Shown here: positions 45,665 to 55,778 of the stretch, piece after piece
Numbering within the stretch: position 1 is the first letter of the stretch
Layout of the letters: every line of letters starts with the position of its first letter
Source: Lytechinus variegatus
Lineage: Eukaryota; Echinodermata; Echinoidea; Temnopleuroida; Toxopneustidae
NCBI RefSeq assembly: GCF_018143015.1
Contig: NC_054753.1
Span: forward strand, 27,855,462 to 27,919,461
DNA: 64,000 nt
Direction of reading: 5' to 3'
The notes under the pieces: generated by a model
What the model was told of the DNA's origin: nothing
Database searches by the model: none
The model's input: only the letters and a program-made list of their open reading frames with translations
Position numbers and translations under genes: made by a program

Positions 45665-47407
45665 ATGTAGCTTTTTAAGTATTTGTAAATTGATCTACAG
45701 TGTAAACGCTATGATATAGTGTACTATGTATAGCGTTCCTTAATGCCTTATTATTATTATTATTATTATTATTATTTTGACTTATCCTGAAGCGCTTCAT
45801 TTTGAATATAAAGAAACTTAAGTGTCATTCAAAATTTCAAACTGAGGGCGCAAAACAGGACAGGAGATGAATGTATACAGGGAAATGACATGAAGTTTAA
45901 TACAATTTGATAAAAAAAATATTGCACTTTTTTATTTAATACGACACGAATTCCATACCTTCCTCTTTTTAAATTAGGAACCTGTTTGCCCCCAAATTAT
46001 GGTTGTTTATAGTAATGAGCTGAAAAGCGGGAGAAGCTGACTTTATGGAGGTGACGGCAGAAACTGATATAAAGATTTTACCCGCTCGGAGCCGACCAGA
46101 CCAGAAGTTGCGCGATCAATTGAAAAAAAAAGATAATTTCATACATTTACTTCGGCCTAACCTTACTCAAATTCATGCCCTAATGTATACAATTTTAACT
46201 TTAACTTGCAAGAAGCACATAGCTGAGGTGGAAAAACAGGGTTAGAGAAAAGGTGGGGGAACAATGGAGAACTTCAATATTGTCATTTAACCGCGCGCAG
46301 CGCGGAAGCAAAATTCATATATGAATTTAAAGCAAGAAGAGTGAAGGAGTTTCTCTTTTGAGAAAAAAATAAAGAATAAATAGAAGAAACACAAAGCTAC
46401 CTTTCTTCCCTTTCCTTCCTTCCCTTTTCCTTTTCTCCTCTCCTTTTTTCCCTTCTTTTTTTCTTTTTGGGGACGTTTTTTTTTTTTTTGGGGGGGGGGG
46501 GCGACCGCCCCCCCTGGCTACGCGCCTGGATATGGCCTTGATCAGAACACTAGAAACTTGAGAAATGTCATGAATAATTACGAGCGAGCGGAGCAAGCGA
46601 GCCGAAATGTTTGCGTTTTTCCGTCAAAACATACAATTCTTCTCAATAGCTTGTTGGTAATGATTACATATTAGTTGATGATACATGTCCTTTTGCTCGT
46701 AAGTCTCATGATATGGCCTTGATCAAGAGACTAGAAACTTAAGAAATTGCATAAATGATTACGAGCGAGCGGAGCAAGCGAGCCGAAATGTTTGCGTTTT
46801 TCCGTCAAAACATACAATTCTTCTCAATAGTTTGTTAGTAAATCAAGTATTAGTCGATGCTACATGTCCTTCTATTCGTAACACTCATAATACGGCCTTG
46901 AACAGGAAACTAGATACTTATGGAATTTCATAAATTATTACGAGCGAGCGGAGCGAGCTAACCGACATTTTAGCGTTTTCCGTCATTTTGGTTTTCATAT
47001 TGGTTAAACATATTTTGTAAGAAAACGTATGTCTTTGTCTTGGTTCACTTGTATTCATAAGTATACATCATGATAATCATGTATGGCCTTGTTAATGGCG
47101 ATACCGTGATCATGTCGGCGACATGCGGAAATAAAAGATATAATAAAATGGAGCGAGCGAAGCGAGCGGAAATTTTTTCAGTGTTTTTCGTCGGAAACAT
47201 GAGATTCTGTTCATTATTGCTGTCATATACATTATTGGGTAGGGGAACTGTCCGTAACCAGACCAAGGAGTTATCAGGCTCTTGCCCGATAACTCCTTGA
47301 CCTGGGGAGACAAGCAAAAAAAAAAAAAAAAAAAGGAAACGAAAAGGGGGGGGGGGGGGGTTTGAACCCCCGAAACCCCCCCCCTTGCGTACGCGCCTGT
47401 TATAGTG

Positions 47408-48930
47408 AGTGACGAGAATGGAATGAGATAACTTATTATATTACATAGGTCATGTAGATTCGAATCAGTGATAGGTCAATACGCCATCACGTGACCATGG
47501 CTGCAAGGAGTGCATTTGTTATATTCTAGTTTTTGACGTCACCTAAGGGAATATACTGCGTTGTATTGTCAATTGCGGCGTTATATCCACTAAGGTGACG
47601 TCACTCGCTGCATACAAGTTGCGCAACAAGGTAGTTGATGTACGCGTCGATTTCATGAAGAACGCGCTTAATGTATTTAAAAAAAAAACTATTATGACGT
47701 AGACGGATCAGAGCAGTAGCAAGAATTTCGGGTTTGAGCCAGATGATAAATACAATTTCTGATGGAGAATCCACATATACTATATAATATAACAGATATT
47801 GCCTGGTCTATCGTTTTAATAAATAACATTTCAACTCCCCTCCGAAGCTATATTTTTACCTCGGGATAATATTTTCCCTCAGCGCTGCGCGCTTCGGGCA
47901 AAATATATTCCCTTGGAAAAAATATAACTCCGTCGGGGAGAGGAAATGTTATATTCAAACTCTAGGTAGGCAATATATGTATAATATTTTCTTCCTTCAC
48001 ACATTTTGCATTAATCAAGAGCATGGTACAACAGTAGCTCCTATCTTGGTTGAAATTTAGTCTATATGTATTTGTATTTCATGTTTCCATATACAATGTG
48101 CAAAGCCAGTATTATCATGGCACACTTATTTATCTTAAAATCGCATGGACTTATTAGTATCATTGAATTTGGTTCTATATCGGTTACCTCTGGCATTTTC
48201 TTTAGGAGCAGTAGGGCCCTCTGTCATGAAAATCATGTGATCGATGATAAATACTACAATTCTATCACATTTCCTATCATCCAATCAGATGGCATGATAT
48301 CAGTCGCTTACAACAGTAGCTTTTAATTGGCCATTGAAAGCAAGGTTTGTGAAACAGGACCGGGTTGTGATAAACATATCTTTAGTAAACTCCCATCAGT
48401 ATTACTGTTACAAGGATCATTCCGTGCGGAGTACGATTTTGTTTGTTTCGACGAATTGATGTGATTAGCGTGCAGTAGATGACCCATAAGCAATTTTTTT
48501 GTGTGTGCAAACGATTTGTTTTCCGTTTCTTTGTGCTGTTTATTTCGTGAAAATCGTAGTGAAAAGCTGTAGTTTTCTTTGTTCTGTAAAAGCATTATAA
48601 TGGTGTTGATCTCTTGTAATATGATTCTGTTTTATGTCCGCAACTGGACTTGAATGGGGTGTCTTACAGAAAATGCATAAAATAACAAAATAGTCTGTGA
48701 CTTGTTTGTTAGCATTCGCTTTATACACATATTCCTCAAGCCTGTCATTGTGAAACTGTCTGCTAGAATATGTAGGGTTATTTTGTATTTGTTTTTTTTT
48801 TAACTCCATTTTGTCTCGGCCCATCTAAGTGGCCGTAAATGTGCTATAGCAAACTTCACGGTATTTTTACTGTACAACATGTGATTGGTATAAGTTAGCT
48901 CAAAATTTCTGTTCATTAGATATTTAAATC
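47408..48930. other. Repeat-rich spacer, no gene
   Basis: Contains GACGTCACCT/AGGTGACGTC inverted text (near 47535 and 47600) and a fold-back MITE (47796-47976). Around 48220-48330 is a fragment of the family marked by CCAATCAGATGGCATGATAT. Frames on either strand at 48066-48824 have no domain. Confidence 0.45.
47796..47976. mobile_element. Fold-back MITE, ATATTGCCT ends
   Basis: ATATTGCCTGGTCTATCG and AACATTTCAACTCCCCTCCG on the left return as CGGGGAGAGGAAATGTTATA and CTAGGTAGGCAATAT on the right. The GC-rich centre is CAGCGCTGCGCGCTTCGG. Confidence 0.65.
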
Positions 48931-48934
48931 AAGA

Positions 48935-50272
48935 GTGTTTCATGAAATAAGCAATTATCGTCCTATATCTCTTCTCCCTAGTATATCCAAAATCCTCGAG
49001 AAAATAGTTTATAATAGACTTTATGAATTTATCAACAAACACAATTTATTAATTTCTAATCAATATGGCTTTAGAAAAAATTATTCCACAAACTTGGCTT
49101 TAATCCAAATTTACGATAAAATAACAAACGCCATAGCCAACAAAGAGCATGTCATTGGTATATTTTGTGACCTCAGTAAGGCGTTCGATACACTGAATCA
49201 TAATATTTTACTTTCAAAACTTAATTATTATGGTATTCGCGGTCAATCACTCCTTTGGTTTAGAAATTATTTAATAAACCGAAAACAATATGTCACTTTT
49301 AATGGCAACGATTCTAGTTTACTTCCAGTTCAATGTGGTGTCCCTCAAGGTTCCATTCTAGGCCCCCTTTTATTTTTATTATATGTCAATGATATTATTG
49401 ATACATCTTCCATTTTATCATTTGTATTATTTGCTGACGACACAAATATATTTTTTTCTCATAAAAATATAACTTCCTTAAACAACATCTTAAATATTGA
49501 ATTAATTAAAGTCTCACAGTGGTTTAAAGCTAATGAACTATCCTTGAACTCGAAAAAGACCCACTTCATCCATTTTAAACATTCTCATATTACAGATTCT
49601 CCAATTCACTTACAGATTGACGGCACACCATTAGAGCGGAAGACTCAATCTAGATTCTTAGGCGTCATCATAGATCAAGCTTTGTCTTGGAATGAACATC
49701 TGCACCATATCATTATATGTATCTCGAGAAATATTGGAATAATTTCCAAGTTGAAATTTATTTTACCACACAAAACTTTATTTCTATTGTATAATTCGTT
49801 AATACTCCCGTATATAACATATTGTAACGTTGTTTGGGCTAATTGTGGTTCCACAAAACTTACTTCTATTTCTAAATTACAAAAAAGAGCAATTCGCATT
49901 TGTACAGGATCACATTATTTGGCTCACATCGATCCTTTATTTTTTAAACTGAAAACGTTAAAAATTGCCGACTTATATACTATTCAAATAACTATAATTA
50001 TGTTTAAATATATTAACAAACTGCTCCCTTCGTCCTTTGATAACATGTTCAAATTTAATAGTACTGTCCATACTTACCCAACGCGCATATCCGGAAACTT
50101 TCATCTCTCTAACCCCAGACTGGTAATTGCCTCTAAATCAATACGACACCATGGTCCTGACATTTGGAATGGTCTTCCAAACAATATTAAAACGTGTTCA
50201 ACCATATACTCATTAAAAGCCACTCTAAAGAAAACTATCATTCAATCTTATCAACCCCACCCTCCAAATTAA
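48935..50272 (+). CDS. LINE reverse transcriptase, N-terminally truncated but open
   Basis: 445 codons are open with no internal break. Recognisable blocks: NYRPISLLPSISKILEKI, YGFRKNYSTNLALI, motif A FCDLSKAFDTLNH, GVPQGSILGPLLFLLYVNDI, catalytic FADDTNIF and SLNSKKTHFIHF. The tail reads YITYCNVVWANCGSTKL and KLQKRAIRICTGS. The order and wording fit the CR1/L2/Crack/Daphne/Jockey group; the exact clade is not resolved. The first methionine and next three codons come from the host MITE, so this is not the natural start. The endonuclease and ORF1 are missing, so it cannot move by itself. The unbroken frame suggests a young insertion. Confidence 0.88.
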   Translation: MFHEISNYRPISLLPSISKILEKIVYNRLYEFINKHNLLISNQYGFRKNYSTNLALIQIYDKITNAIANKEHVIGIFCDLSKAFDTLNHNILLSKLNYYGIRGQSLLWFRNYLINRKQYVTFNGNDSSLLPVQCGVPQGSILGPLLFLLYVNDIIDTSSILSFVLFADDTNIFFSHKNITSLNNILNIELIKVSQWFKANELSLNSKKTHFIHFKHSHITDSPIHLQIDGTPLERKTQSRFLGVIIDQALSWNEHLHHIIICISRNIGIISKLKFILPHKTLFLLYNSLILPYITYCNVVWANCGSTKLTSISKLQKRAIRICTGSHYLAHIDPLFFKLKTLKIADLYTIQITIIMFKYINKLLPSSFDNMFKFNSTVHTYPTRISGNFHLSNPRLVIASKSIRHHGPDIWNGLPNNIKTCSTIYSLKATLKKTIIQSYQPHPPN

Positions 50273-50642
50273 AACATTCACTCAAATATTCACATTCGCT
50301 ATTTAATATTCTGATTTTACTCAACTGCTATACACAGCACCAGCACCTGCACTTGCAATGCACCCACTTGGTCAGTAAATATCAATCTTAGTCACGAATC
50401 TTTTATGAGGCCGCCATCAATTCAAGCCTAACCGCTCACGATGGCGGTCTCCTGCGTTCATTTTTTACATTATATGTATATGTTTACATTTATAAAAGAT
50501 TAATTTATACTCACATCCTTATTTGTATTTATTATGTAATATGACCACATTGTTTATATTATGAATTATTTTGTATTTTGTAATTATAAATAATTTTGTA
50601 TTGTGTTTTTGAACGCAGAAATAAATGCAAACAAACAAACAA
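48947..50642 (+). mobile_element. CR1/Jockey-group LINE, 5'-truncated
   Basis: It begins abruptly within reverse transcriptase. The 3' UTR contains a stem GAGGCCGCCATC...GATGGCGGTCTC (about 50407-50453) and an AAAC-type tail. A short duplication ATGAA flanks it (48942-48946, 50643-50647). Confidence 0.85.
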
Positions 50643-51121
50643 ATGAAGCATCTTGCCAGTGAGTTTTGCTGACAAATATGCTCCTAGCCAATCAGATGCA
50701 AGGATTTCAGTAGCTTATAACAAACATCAGTGAAAAATCACTGGCTTTTGGTTTCATGAAATGCTCCCAAGCTCCTAGATATGAAAGTAGATAATTCATT
50801 CACCATGAGAAGTATGGACATTCCATGGGACAAGACACAATCGTTCCAAAATAGCCATGCCCATCATTGGAACTTAACTTTTATTTTATTTTGATTTGAT
50901 ACATAACCTTGATATCTATCCGTCCAAGAAGACCTTTGACAGTTCATTTTTGTTATGTTTTTTATTTTCTATCATGTGAAAAGGAAATATAAGTAGGATA
51001 AAGCCATAGTTGCAGATAATTAAATTCAGATTTTAGACTTTAGTTTTCCAAGTGCAAGGATTCTTTTCCATATGGCTTATTACTTTTTGTTTTATTACTA
51101 CACAAAGGGAGAGCTTTGGAA

Positions 51122-51417
51122 AATAATAATAATAATTAATTGGCATTTATATAGCGTTTTATCAATCTACTACTGTTCAAAGCGCTTCACAAAATTACCC
51201 GGTCACTGGATTCATAGCATTTCATGCAGCCTGTTAGGCGCTAACTTGCTTAACCAACCACAACGACGGTTGTTTCCTACTGGTACCCAATTAGCACCTG
51301 GGTGAGAGTGGCAATGTGTGGATTGACGCCTTGCCAAAGGGTGCTAGGCCATGGTGGGATTCGAACACACGACCCTCTGATTACAAGGTGAGGGTCAGAA
51401 ACGCTACGCCACAGCGC
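51122..51417 (-). mobile_element. tRNA-derived SINE (same family as 27533-27890)
   Basis: On the minus strand: head GCGCTGTGGCGTAGCGTTTC, B box GTGTGTTCGAATCCC, shared body GGCGTCAATCCACACATTGC and an (ATT)n tail. Confidence 0.8.
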
Positions 51418-51575
51418 AAGGGACATCACTAATTTCCAAGGTCAATTAAAGGGTTATTGCGATCAGTCAATAGGGCCTCTGAAGCAGTGGCCTTAGATGT
51501 ATCTTATCTCTGCATCTTTGACCTGTTAGAGTTGTTCCGTTACATACCACTTGATACTATACCATTATGCTGTTT

Positions 51576-51656
51576 GATATGGAACTTAAGCCTTTTAATA
51601 CTGGAACCTAAGCCATTTCCTACTGGAACCTAAGCCATTTCTATACTGGAACCGGG
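51576..51656 (+). repeat. Short tandem repeat, GGAACCTAAGCC unit
   Basis: Three to four units of about 24 bp centred on ACTGGAACCTAAGCCATTTC. Confidence 0.8.
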
Positions 51657-52131
51657 GAATCCCGAGTAAAGTCTATGGGAATCACTGAATTCACTAATCA
51701 AGTGGTTAAATAGTGTAGAAACCACGGCTTTGTATTAAGTACTTAGAGATGACAGGAAAAACCTAGTATGAGAAGACACAAAAATGATGAGCCCTGAAGA
51801 CAAAATCCATTATTTAATTTGATTGAGACGAAGACATCTAGTATCTTGTCTTTCTGTCTTTGTGTTCTTTTTATGAGACCCAAAGTCTTGTCTTATAGAT
51901 TTACTTTTGTTGTGTTCACATCCTGAAACTATTTCTTCTTGTTGGACTTAGGAATCTCCTCTATACTGTTCCGTTAAAAGGGTTTAATCATCCCTGTTGC
52001 AAAGTAGAATAACCCACCTTTTGCTGGTAGTGAGTTGAAGAAAATGGTTCAAACCATTACAAAATAGGTGTGAAAGTGCCCTTACATTGTGTCCCTCAAA
52101 AATGGGAAATGAAATGTCATTGCAGTAGCCC

Positions 52132-52270
52132 GGGGAGCCTTTCATAGTATATTGTCAGTGATTTTTTCATCAACAAACTTGTTCTCAGCCAATCAGATCC
52201 AAGTATTTCAGTAGCTTATATCAGTTTTCAAAGAAAATCGCTGTCATGTGACTTCATGAAATGCTTCCCT
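52132..52270. mobile_element. MITE, GGGAGC-TTTCAT family
   Basis: GGGGAGCCTTTCAT and ATGAAATGCTTCCC are inverted ends. The interior CAGCCAATCAGATCCAAG and CAGTAGCTTATATCA is shared with 11370-11440, 48240-48330 and 50643-50771. Confidence 0.7.
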
Positions 52271-52972
52271 GAAGTAGAAATAATGTAAAGTAATCTTATG
52301 CAGGGTGATTTTCAGTGCGTATGCCCTTAGTGAATTTTGTAATATGTAGTTAGTTTTATGATATTATGCAAATCTATCTTTTTATTGTATAAATATGAGA
52401 ACAAATTCGCTTTTTTCATACAATCAGGATTTTAAGAAATTCTTATGCAATCTTTCAATTGTGATTCTGCTATTTTTGTGAAGATTTATTCTGTATATAG
52501 AGAACAAAGTCAATCAGATTCTTTTGTTGTTTTAATTGAAGATAATCATTATTCTGTGTGCTGTGTTTTAGAAAATATATTCTCTGTACAGTATAATATT
52601 GTAGGAATACGTGTGTGGTGCCTTGATAGATAAATATATAGGTTTGCCAAACTGTTGGAATCAACGTTGAATACTGGACTAACCGATAGAGAAAAAAGGG
52701 ACTCCTTGAATATGATATTTAAAAGTGCTTTGTTGTGTCATGGTGTATGGAAAGAAATCTTTGCTGCACATTCTTTTTCTCTTATTGATGTGATGTAACG
52801 AATGAAATAAACGATAACAAAACATTCAATTTATTATGTGCTATGATTTGATTATTTAATACTTCGGTAGTATGAACACACTTCATCAATCTTGCTTGTG
52901 AATAAAGTAATCCTCGATATAAATCGCAATTAGAGAATTTCACAATACATGCGCCACCAACGTTCATCATCA

Positions 52973-53101
52973 GGGGCCCGTAACACAATGCTTAGCAATC
53001 ATCGAACTTTTTTTACAATTGAATGCATTGACTAAAATGTATAATTAGTCATAAAATAATCAGGTGTTTGATTTATCGCTAACCTTTGTGATACAGAACC
53101 T
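52973..53101. mobile_element. MITE, GGGGCCCGTAACACAA family, solitary copy
   Basis: Same ends as the three positional copies inside the TRIM units, but in unrelated flanking DNA. Confidence 0.6.
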
Positions 53102-53207
53102 AGGAGATGCTTGCTTTTCCACTTGAAGGTCTACTACTTTATTCGCAAGTGAAATTGAGCACATAAAAAAACTAAAAAGTAAATCCCAATCGCATGGAAA
53201 ATGTCCT

Positions 53208-53300
53208 AGGGAGTGGAGGTCCGGGGGGGGGGGGGTAGATATCCGAGGATGTTACTTGTCCTAGGGGGTGGATGTCCGGGGGTAGATGTCTGTGAATATT
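53208..53300 (+). repeat. Tandem pair of ~61 bp units
   Basis: TCCTAGGGAGTGGAGGTCCG and TCCTAGGGGGTGGATGTCCG start two successive units that share GTAGAT.TC.G.GAAT-type text. Confidence 0.65.
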
Positions 53301-53345
53301 GTCAGCATATATCTCAGGATTAATACACAGAAGTGACGTCACAAT

Positions 53346-53610
53346 CATAGGCGTGAATCTCTCCCCAAAGGTAGGGGGACCAGGGGCTGGAAAATTTTAC
53401 AAGCAAAAAACAAAAGGGTTATCACCCAAAATGACAGGTCATTTAGACAAAAAGAAAATTGACAAGCAAAAAAAAATGTTTTATTTCGAATTTGAGTGAT
53501 GTAATTCTTTCTATCATAAAAGACCCAAAATAGTAGGGGTGCATTTGATATTGTGTCCCCCCTACTATTTTAGTAGGGGAGACCTGTCCCCCCTGGGATT
53601 TCCGCCCATG
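53346..53610. mobile_element. hAT-like MITE (CATGGGCGGAAATC family), copy 1
   Basis: 265 bp flanked by a perfect 8 bp duplication GTCACAAT (53338-53345, 53611-53618). The ends are CATAGGCGTGAATCTCTCCC and GGGATTTCCGCCCATG. The interior has CCTACTATTTT text shared with copy 2. Confidence 0.88.
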
Positions 53611-53887
53611 GTCACAATGATAGGATGCAAGGATTGGACAGTTCTCAAATAACAGGAGAAATGTTGCGCATTAAAACCAGGTTATACAAATATAATGGGC
53701 GGTATTCTGATAAGCCATGGTTTAGTTAAGCATGGGTTAACTTAGACCACATTATCATGGAGTGCCAGTTGTCAACTCATCCACCAATTAAAAATCATCC
53801 TTTACTTGCTGCACATAGGTTTTAAAAAAATTGATTGAGTCGCAAATTTGGAACAATAGCAAAAATATGAGTTTTAATGAATTAATT

Positions 53888-54142
53888 CATGGGCGGAAAT
53901 CCCAAGGGGGGGGGCGCGTCCCCCGACCCAAAATAAAGAGGGACACAATATCAAATGCCCCCTACTATTTTTGGTCTTTTATGATGGAAATAAATACATT
54001 ATTCAAAATGGAAATAATACATGTATTTTGGACGAGATGACCTTACTTTATGGATGATAACCTTTTCTTTCTTTCCTTTTTTTGCTTTTCAAAATTTCCA
54101 GCCCCTGGCCCCCCTACCTTTAGGGAAAGATTTCCGCCCTTG
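53888..54142. mobile_element. hAT-like MITE (CATGGGCGGAAATC family), copy 2, opposite orientation
   Basis: About 255 bp, inverted relative to 53346-53610, with ends CATGGGCGGAAATCCC and GATTTCCGCCCTTG. The flanks AATTAATT and AATTTATT match at 7 of 8 positions. Confidence 0.8.
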
Positions 54143-54396
54143 AATTTATTGATACATTATAATGGAATTAATATGGAATTAAAAGTCCAGCTTTCCATAG
54201 AAGTGTGGTTTAAAAGTCTAGTCTAGAGTAGGGTTAAACCTAGGTTTAATCATCAAGGATACTATATACCTCGGGTGGTTGGTGGGGAGTTATGGGGGTA
54301 TGTCGTATTTTACCACCCCCCCTTTTTTTTTTTGGGGGGGGACTTGTTTATTCTCCCCGGCCTGGAATGATTCAATGTGTACAAGAGCACTTATAA

Positions 54397-54505
54397 CTAG
54401 CGTACCTACGGGGGGGATGATTGCCCCCGACGAGTCACAATTCTTTGGCGGGCGATCTTGTTTGCCCCCCCCCCCTCCCTGTGGAAAATCCTAGGTACGC
54501 TACTG
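54397..54505. mobile_element. Short hAT-like MITE
   Basis: CTAGCGTACCTACGGGGG and CCTAGGTACGCTACTG are imperfect inverted ends. The target duplication was not resolved. Confidence 0.5.
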
Positions 54506-54517
54506 GCAATTATCAAT

Positions 54518-54811
54518 AGGGAATTTTTGCAACTACAACGCAGACGCATTCTGCATAGTATAAGGGAATATATTATCAACGCCCTTCATAATAAAGCAGT
54601 CTTTGTCAAAAATCGGTGAATCCAAACACCAGTCTCGCCTTGCACTCTGGACCAACGACGTATTTGCAATTTTGCGCACGGTCCGAATCTTGGGACTATC
54701 TGCTGTCCACCAACTTTCGACAAAAACCTCCCAGCTTTCCATTGTGAGTTGGCTTACATTTACAATAGATTTACTGTGTTTCAGATTCCGTTGCAAATGC
54801 GAAAACTCCCT
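54518..54811. mobile_element. Fold-back MITE related to 32327-32574
   Basis: The ends AGGGAATTTTTGCAAC and GTTGCAAATGCGAAAACTCC are loosely inverted. The interior CCACCAACTTTCGACAAAAA matches the arm of the 32327 element. Confidence 0.5.
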
Positions 54812-54959
54812 GAAACTTTCTATCATCATAATCATTCATAACATTAGAAGTCCAATGTCAAAGAGAAATGTGGTTGGGAATTCCCACTCACTAAAAATAG
54901 TCTGATCACTCGAATTTGTAAACAACTTGTACACGATTCAGTGCATCACATCACATTGT

Positions 54960-55075
54960 GAATAATAATAGACCAAGAATAGCAATGTTCAGTGAGACTA
55001 CACCATATTGCAATATTGCTTTGAACAATTTCATATTTATATATCGTATTAACGGATATATAGCGTAGATCGAGG
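54960..55075 (+). other. Candidate noncoding first exon, TRIM C
   Basis: Counterpart of 430-550 and 14600-14707. It ends TAGATCGAG before GTATGTAAGT at 55076, a good donor. Left end arbitrary. Confidence 0.4.
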
Positions 55076-55760
55076 TATGTAAGTAGAACCATTCATGTGT
55101 TTTTCAGAGCTCTATTTCTCTATCTGTTTCCCCCTTTTTTCACAAAATAACATAAGGCCTGTCTTCATGATGTCTATTTCAGGATACCTTTCATATCAGT
55201 TTTAAAGTTATACTCTGATTGAAATGTGGAGATTTTGTGTATTCAGTATCATTATATAGGGATTTACCATGTTTACTTTGCTAAATTCTGTTTAAGATAA
55301 TCTAAGAACGAAGGATAGGACAATCATTATATAAGTCTGTATGAGGAAACATGATTGAACTTAGATCAACGTCGTTTGGGGATTCGAATCAGAATGTAAA
55401 CCCGGAAGTGATACAGAAAATATTTGCGTCAAAAATATTTTAAAACGCACATCACACATAGAGCAATATAATGAGAACATGGTTCCTTTTGACTGGTTTT
55501 GACCATTTTGTAATCCTAAATATCCAACACCCTCTCCGCCGATTCCCAAGCTATATAAGCTTCATAAACATCATGTATCAAAGAAAATACTTATCATATT
55601 GTTTAACAAATTATAGCAGGTTGAAGTGAATGTGGGTAAATGATTAAATGATTTGAATTTTTCCCCAGATGAATTTTCTTTCAAATATTTCGATGCAAGT
55701 TTAAGTACAGATATACTAAGTGTATTTTATATATTTGATTCATTGTCTTTTATCTTGCAG
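55076..55760 (+). other. Presumed 5' UTR intron, TRIM C
   Basis: Only about 0.7 kb, against 2.6 kb in A, because the MITE, array and SINE of A are absent. It ends at TATCTTGCAG. Confidence 0.4.
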
Positions 55761-55778
55761 TATTTTAGAGTTTCCATC

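Larger units (their letters stand above)
44635..45777 (+). mobile_element. L2-like LINE, 5'-truncated, inside hAT-like element
   Basis: The start encodes NRLKLNEAKTEFLVVGSP, the conserved stretch after the polymerase palm. It resumes after the SINE and ends with an (ATT)n tail at about 45750-45777. The truncated 5' end and ATT tail fit the L2/CR1 group. Confidence 0.8.
43958..46528. mobile_element. hAT-like non-autonomous element, CGCGTAGCCAGG family, nested
   Basis: The ends CAACCGCGTAGCCAGG and CCTGGCTACGCGCCTG are near-perfect inverted repeats. The flanks are the 8 bp duplication GATATGGC (43950-43957, 46529-46536). The interior has CGCGCGAAGCGCG-type words near both ends and a LINE insertion. 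A different family from its host. Confidence 0.88.
43650..47399. mobile_element. hAT-like non-autonomous element, CAGGCGCGTACGCA family, copy 2 (host of a nest)
   Basis: The ends are the same as at 11803-14392, flanked by a perfect 8 bp duplication TTATAGTG (43642-43649, 47400-47407). The ~180 bp internal units (TATGGCCTTGATCA...ACGAGCGAGCGGAGC) are clear at 46530-47000. It is interrupted by the element at 43958-46528. Confidence 0.92.
48933..50771. mobile_element. MITE (GGGAGCATTTCATGAAA family) split by a LINE
   Basis: The left end (GAGTGTTTCATGAA, 48933-48946) and the right part (50643-50771) make one MITE once the LINE is removed. The right part has AGCCAATCAGATGCAAGG, CAGTAGCTTATAACAA and the mirrored end TTTCATGAAATGCTCCCAAG. 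Intact relative: 52132-52270. Confidence 0.65.
50773..53345. other. Repeat-rich spacer, no gene
   Basis: Holds a SINE (51122-51417), a ~24 bp tandem repeat (51576-51656), MITEs (52132-52270, 52973-53101) and a ~61 bp tandem pair (53208-53300). Between about 52275 and 52970 I see only AT-rich unique-looking DNA. Confidence 0.5.

Noticed and set aside
48066-48824. Small frames of 86-94 residues on both strands
   Set aside because: They overlap MITE remnants, show no motif and have no conserved counterpart.
55653-55778. Upstream extension of the TRIM C frame (42 extra residues)
   Set aside because: It lies mainly before the splice acceptor ending at 55760, is not matched as coding in copies A and B, and the aligned start is 55779.
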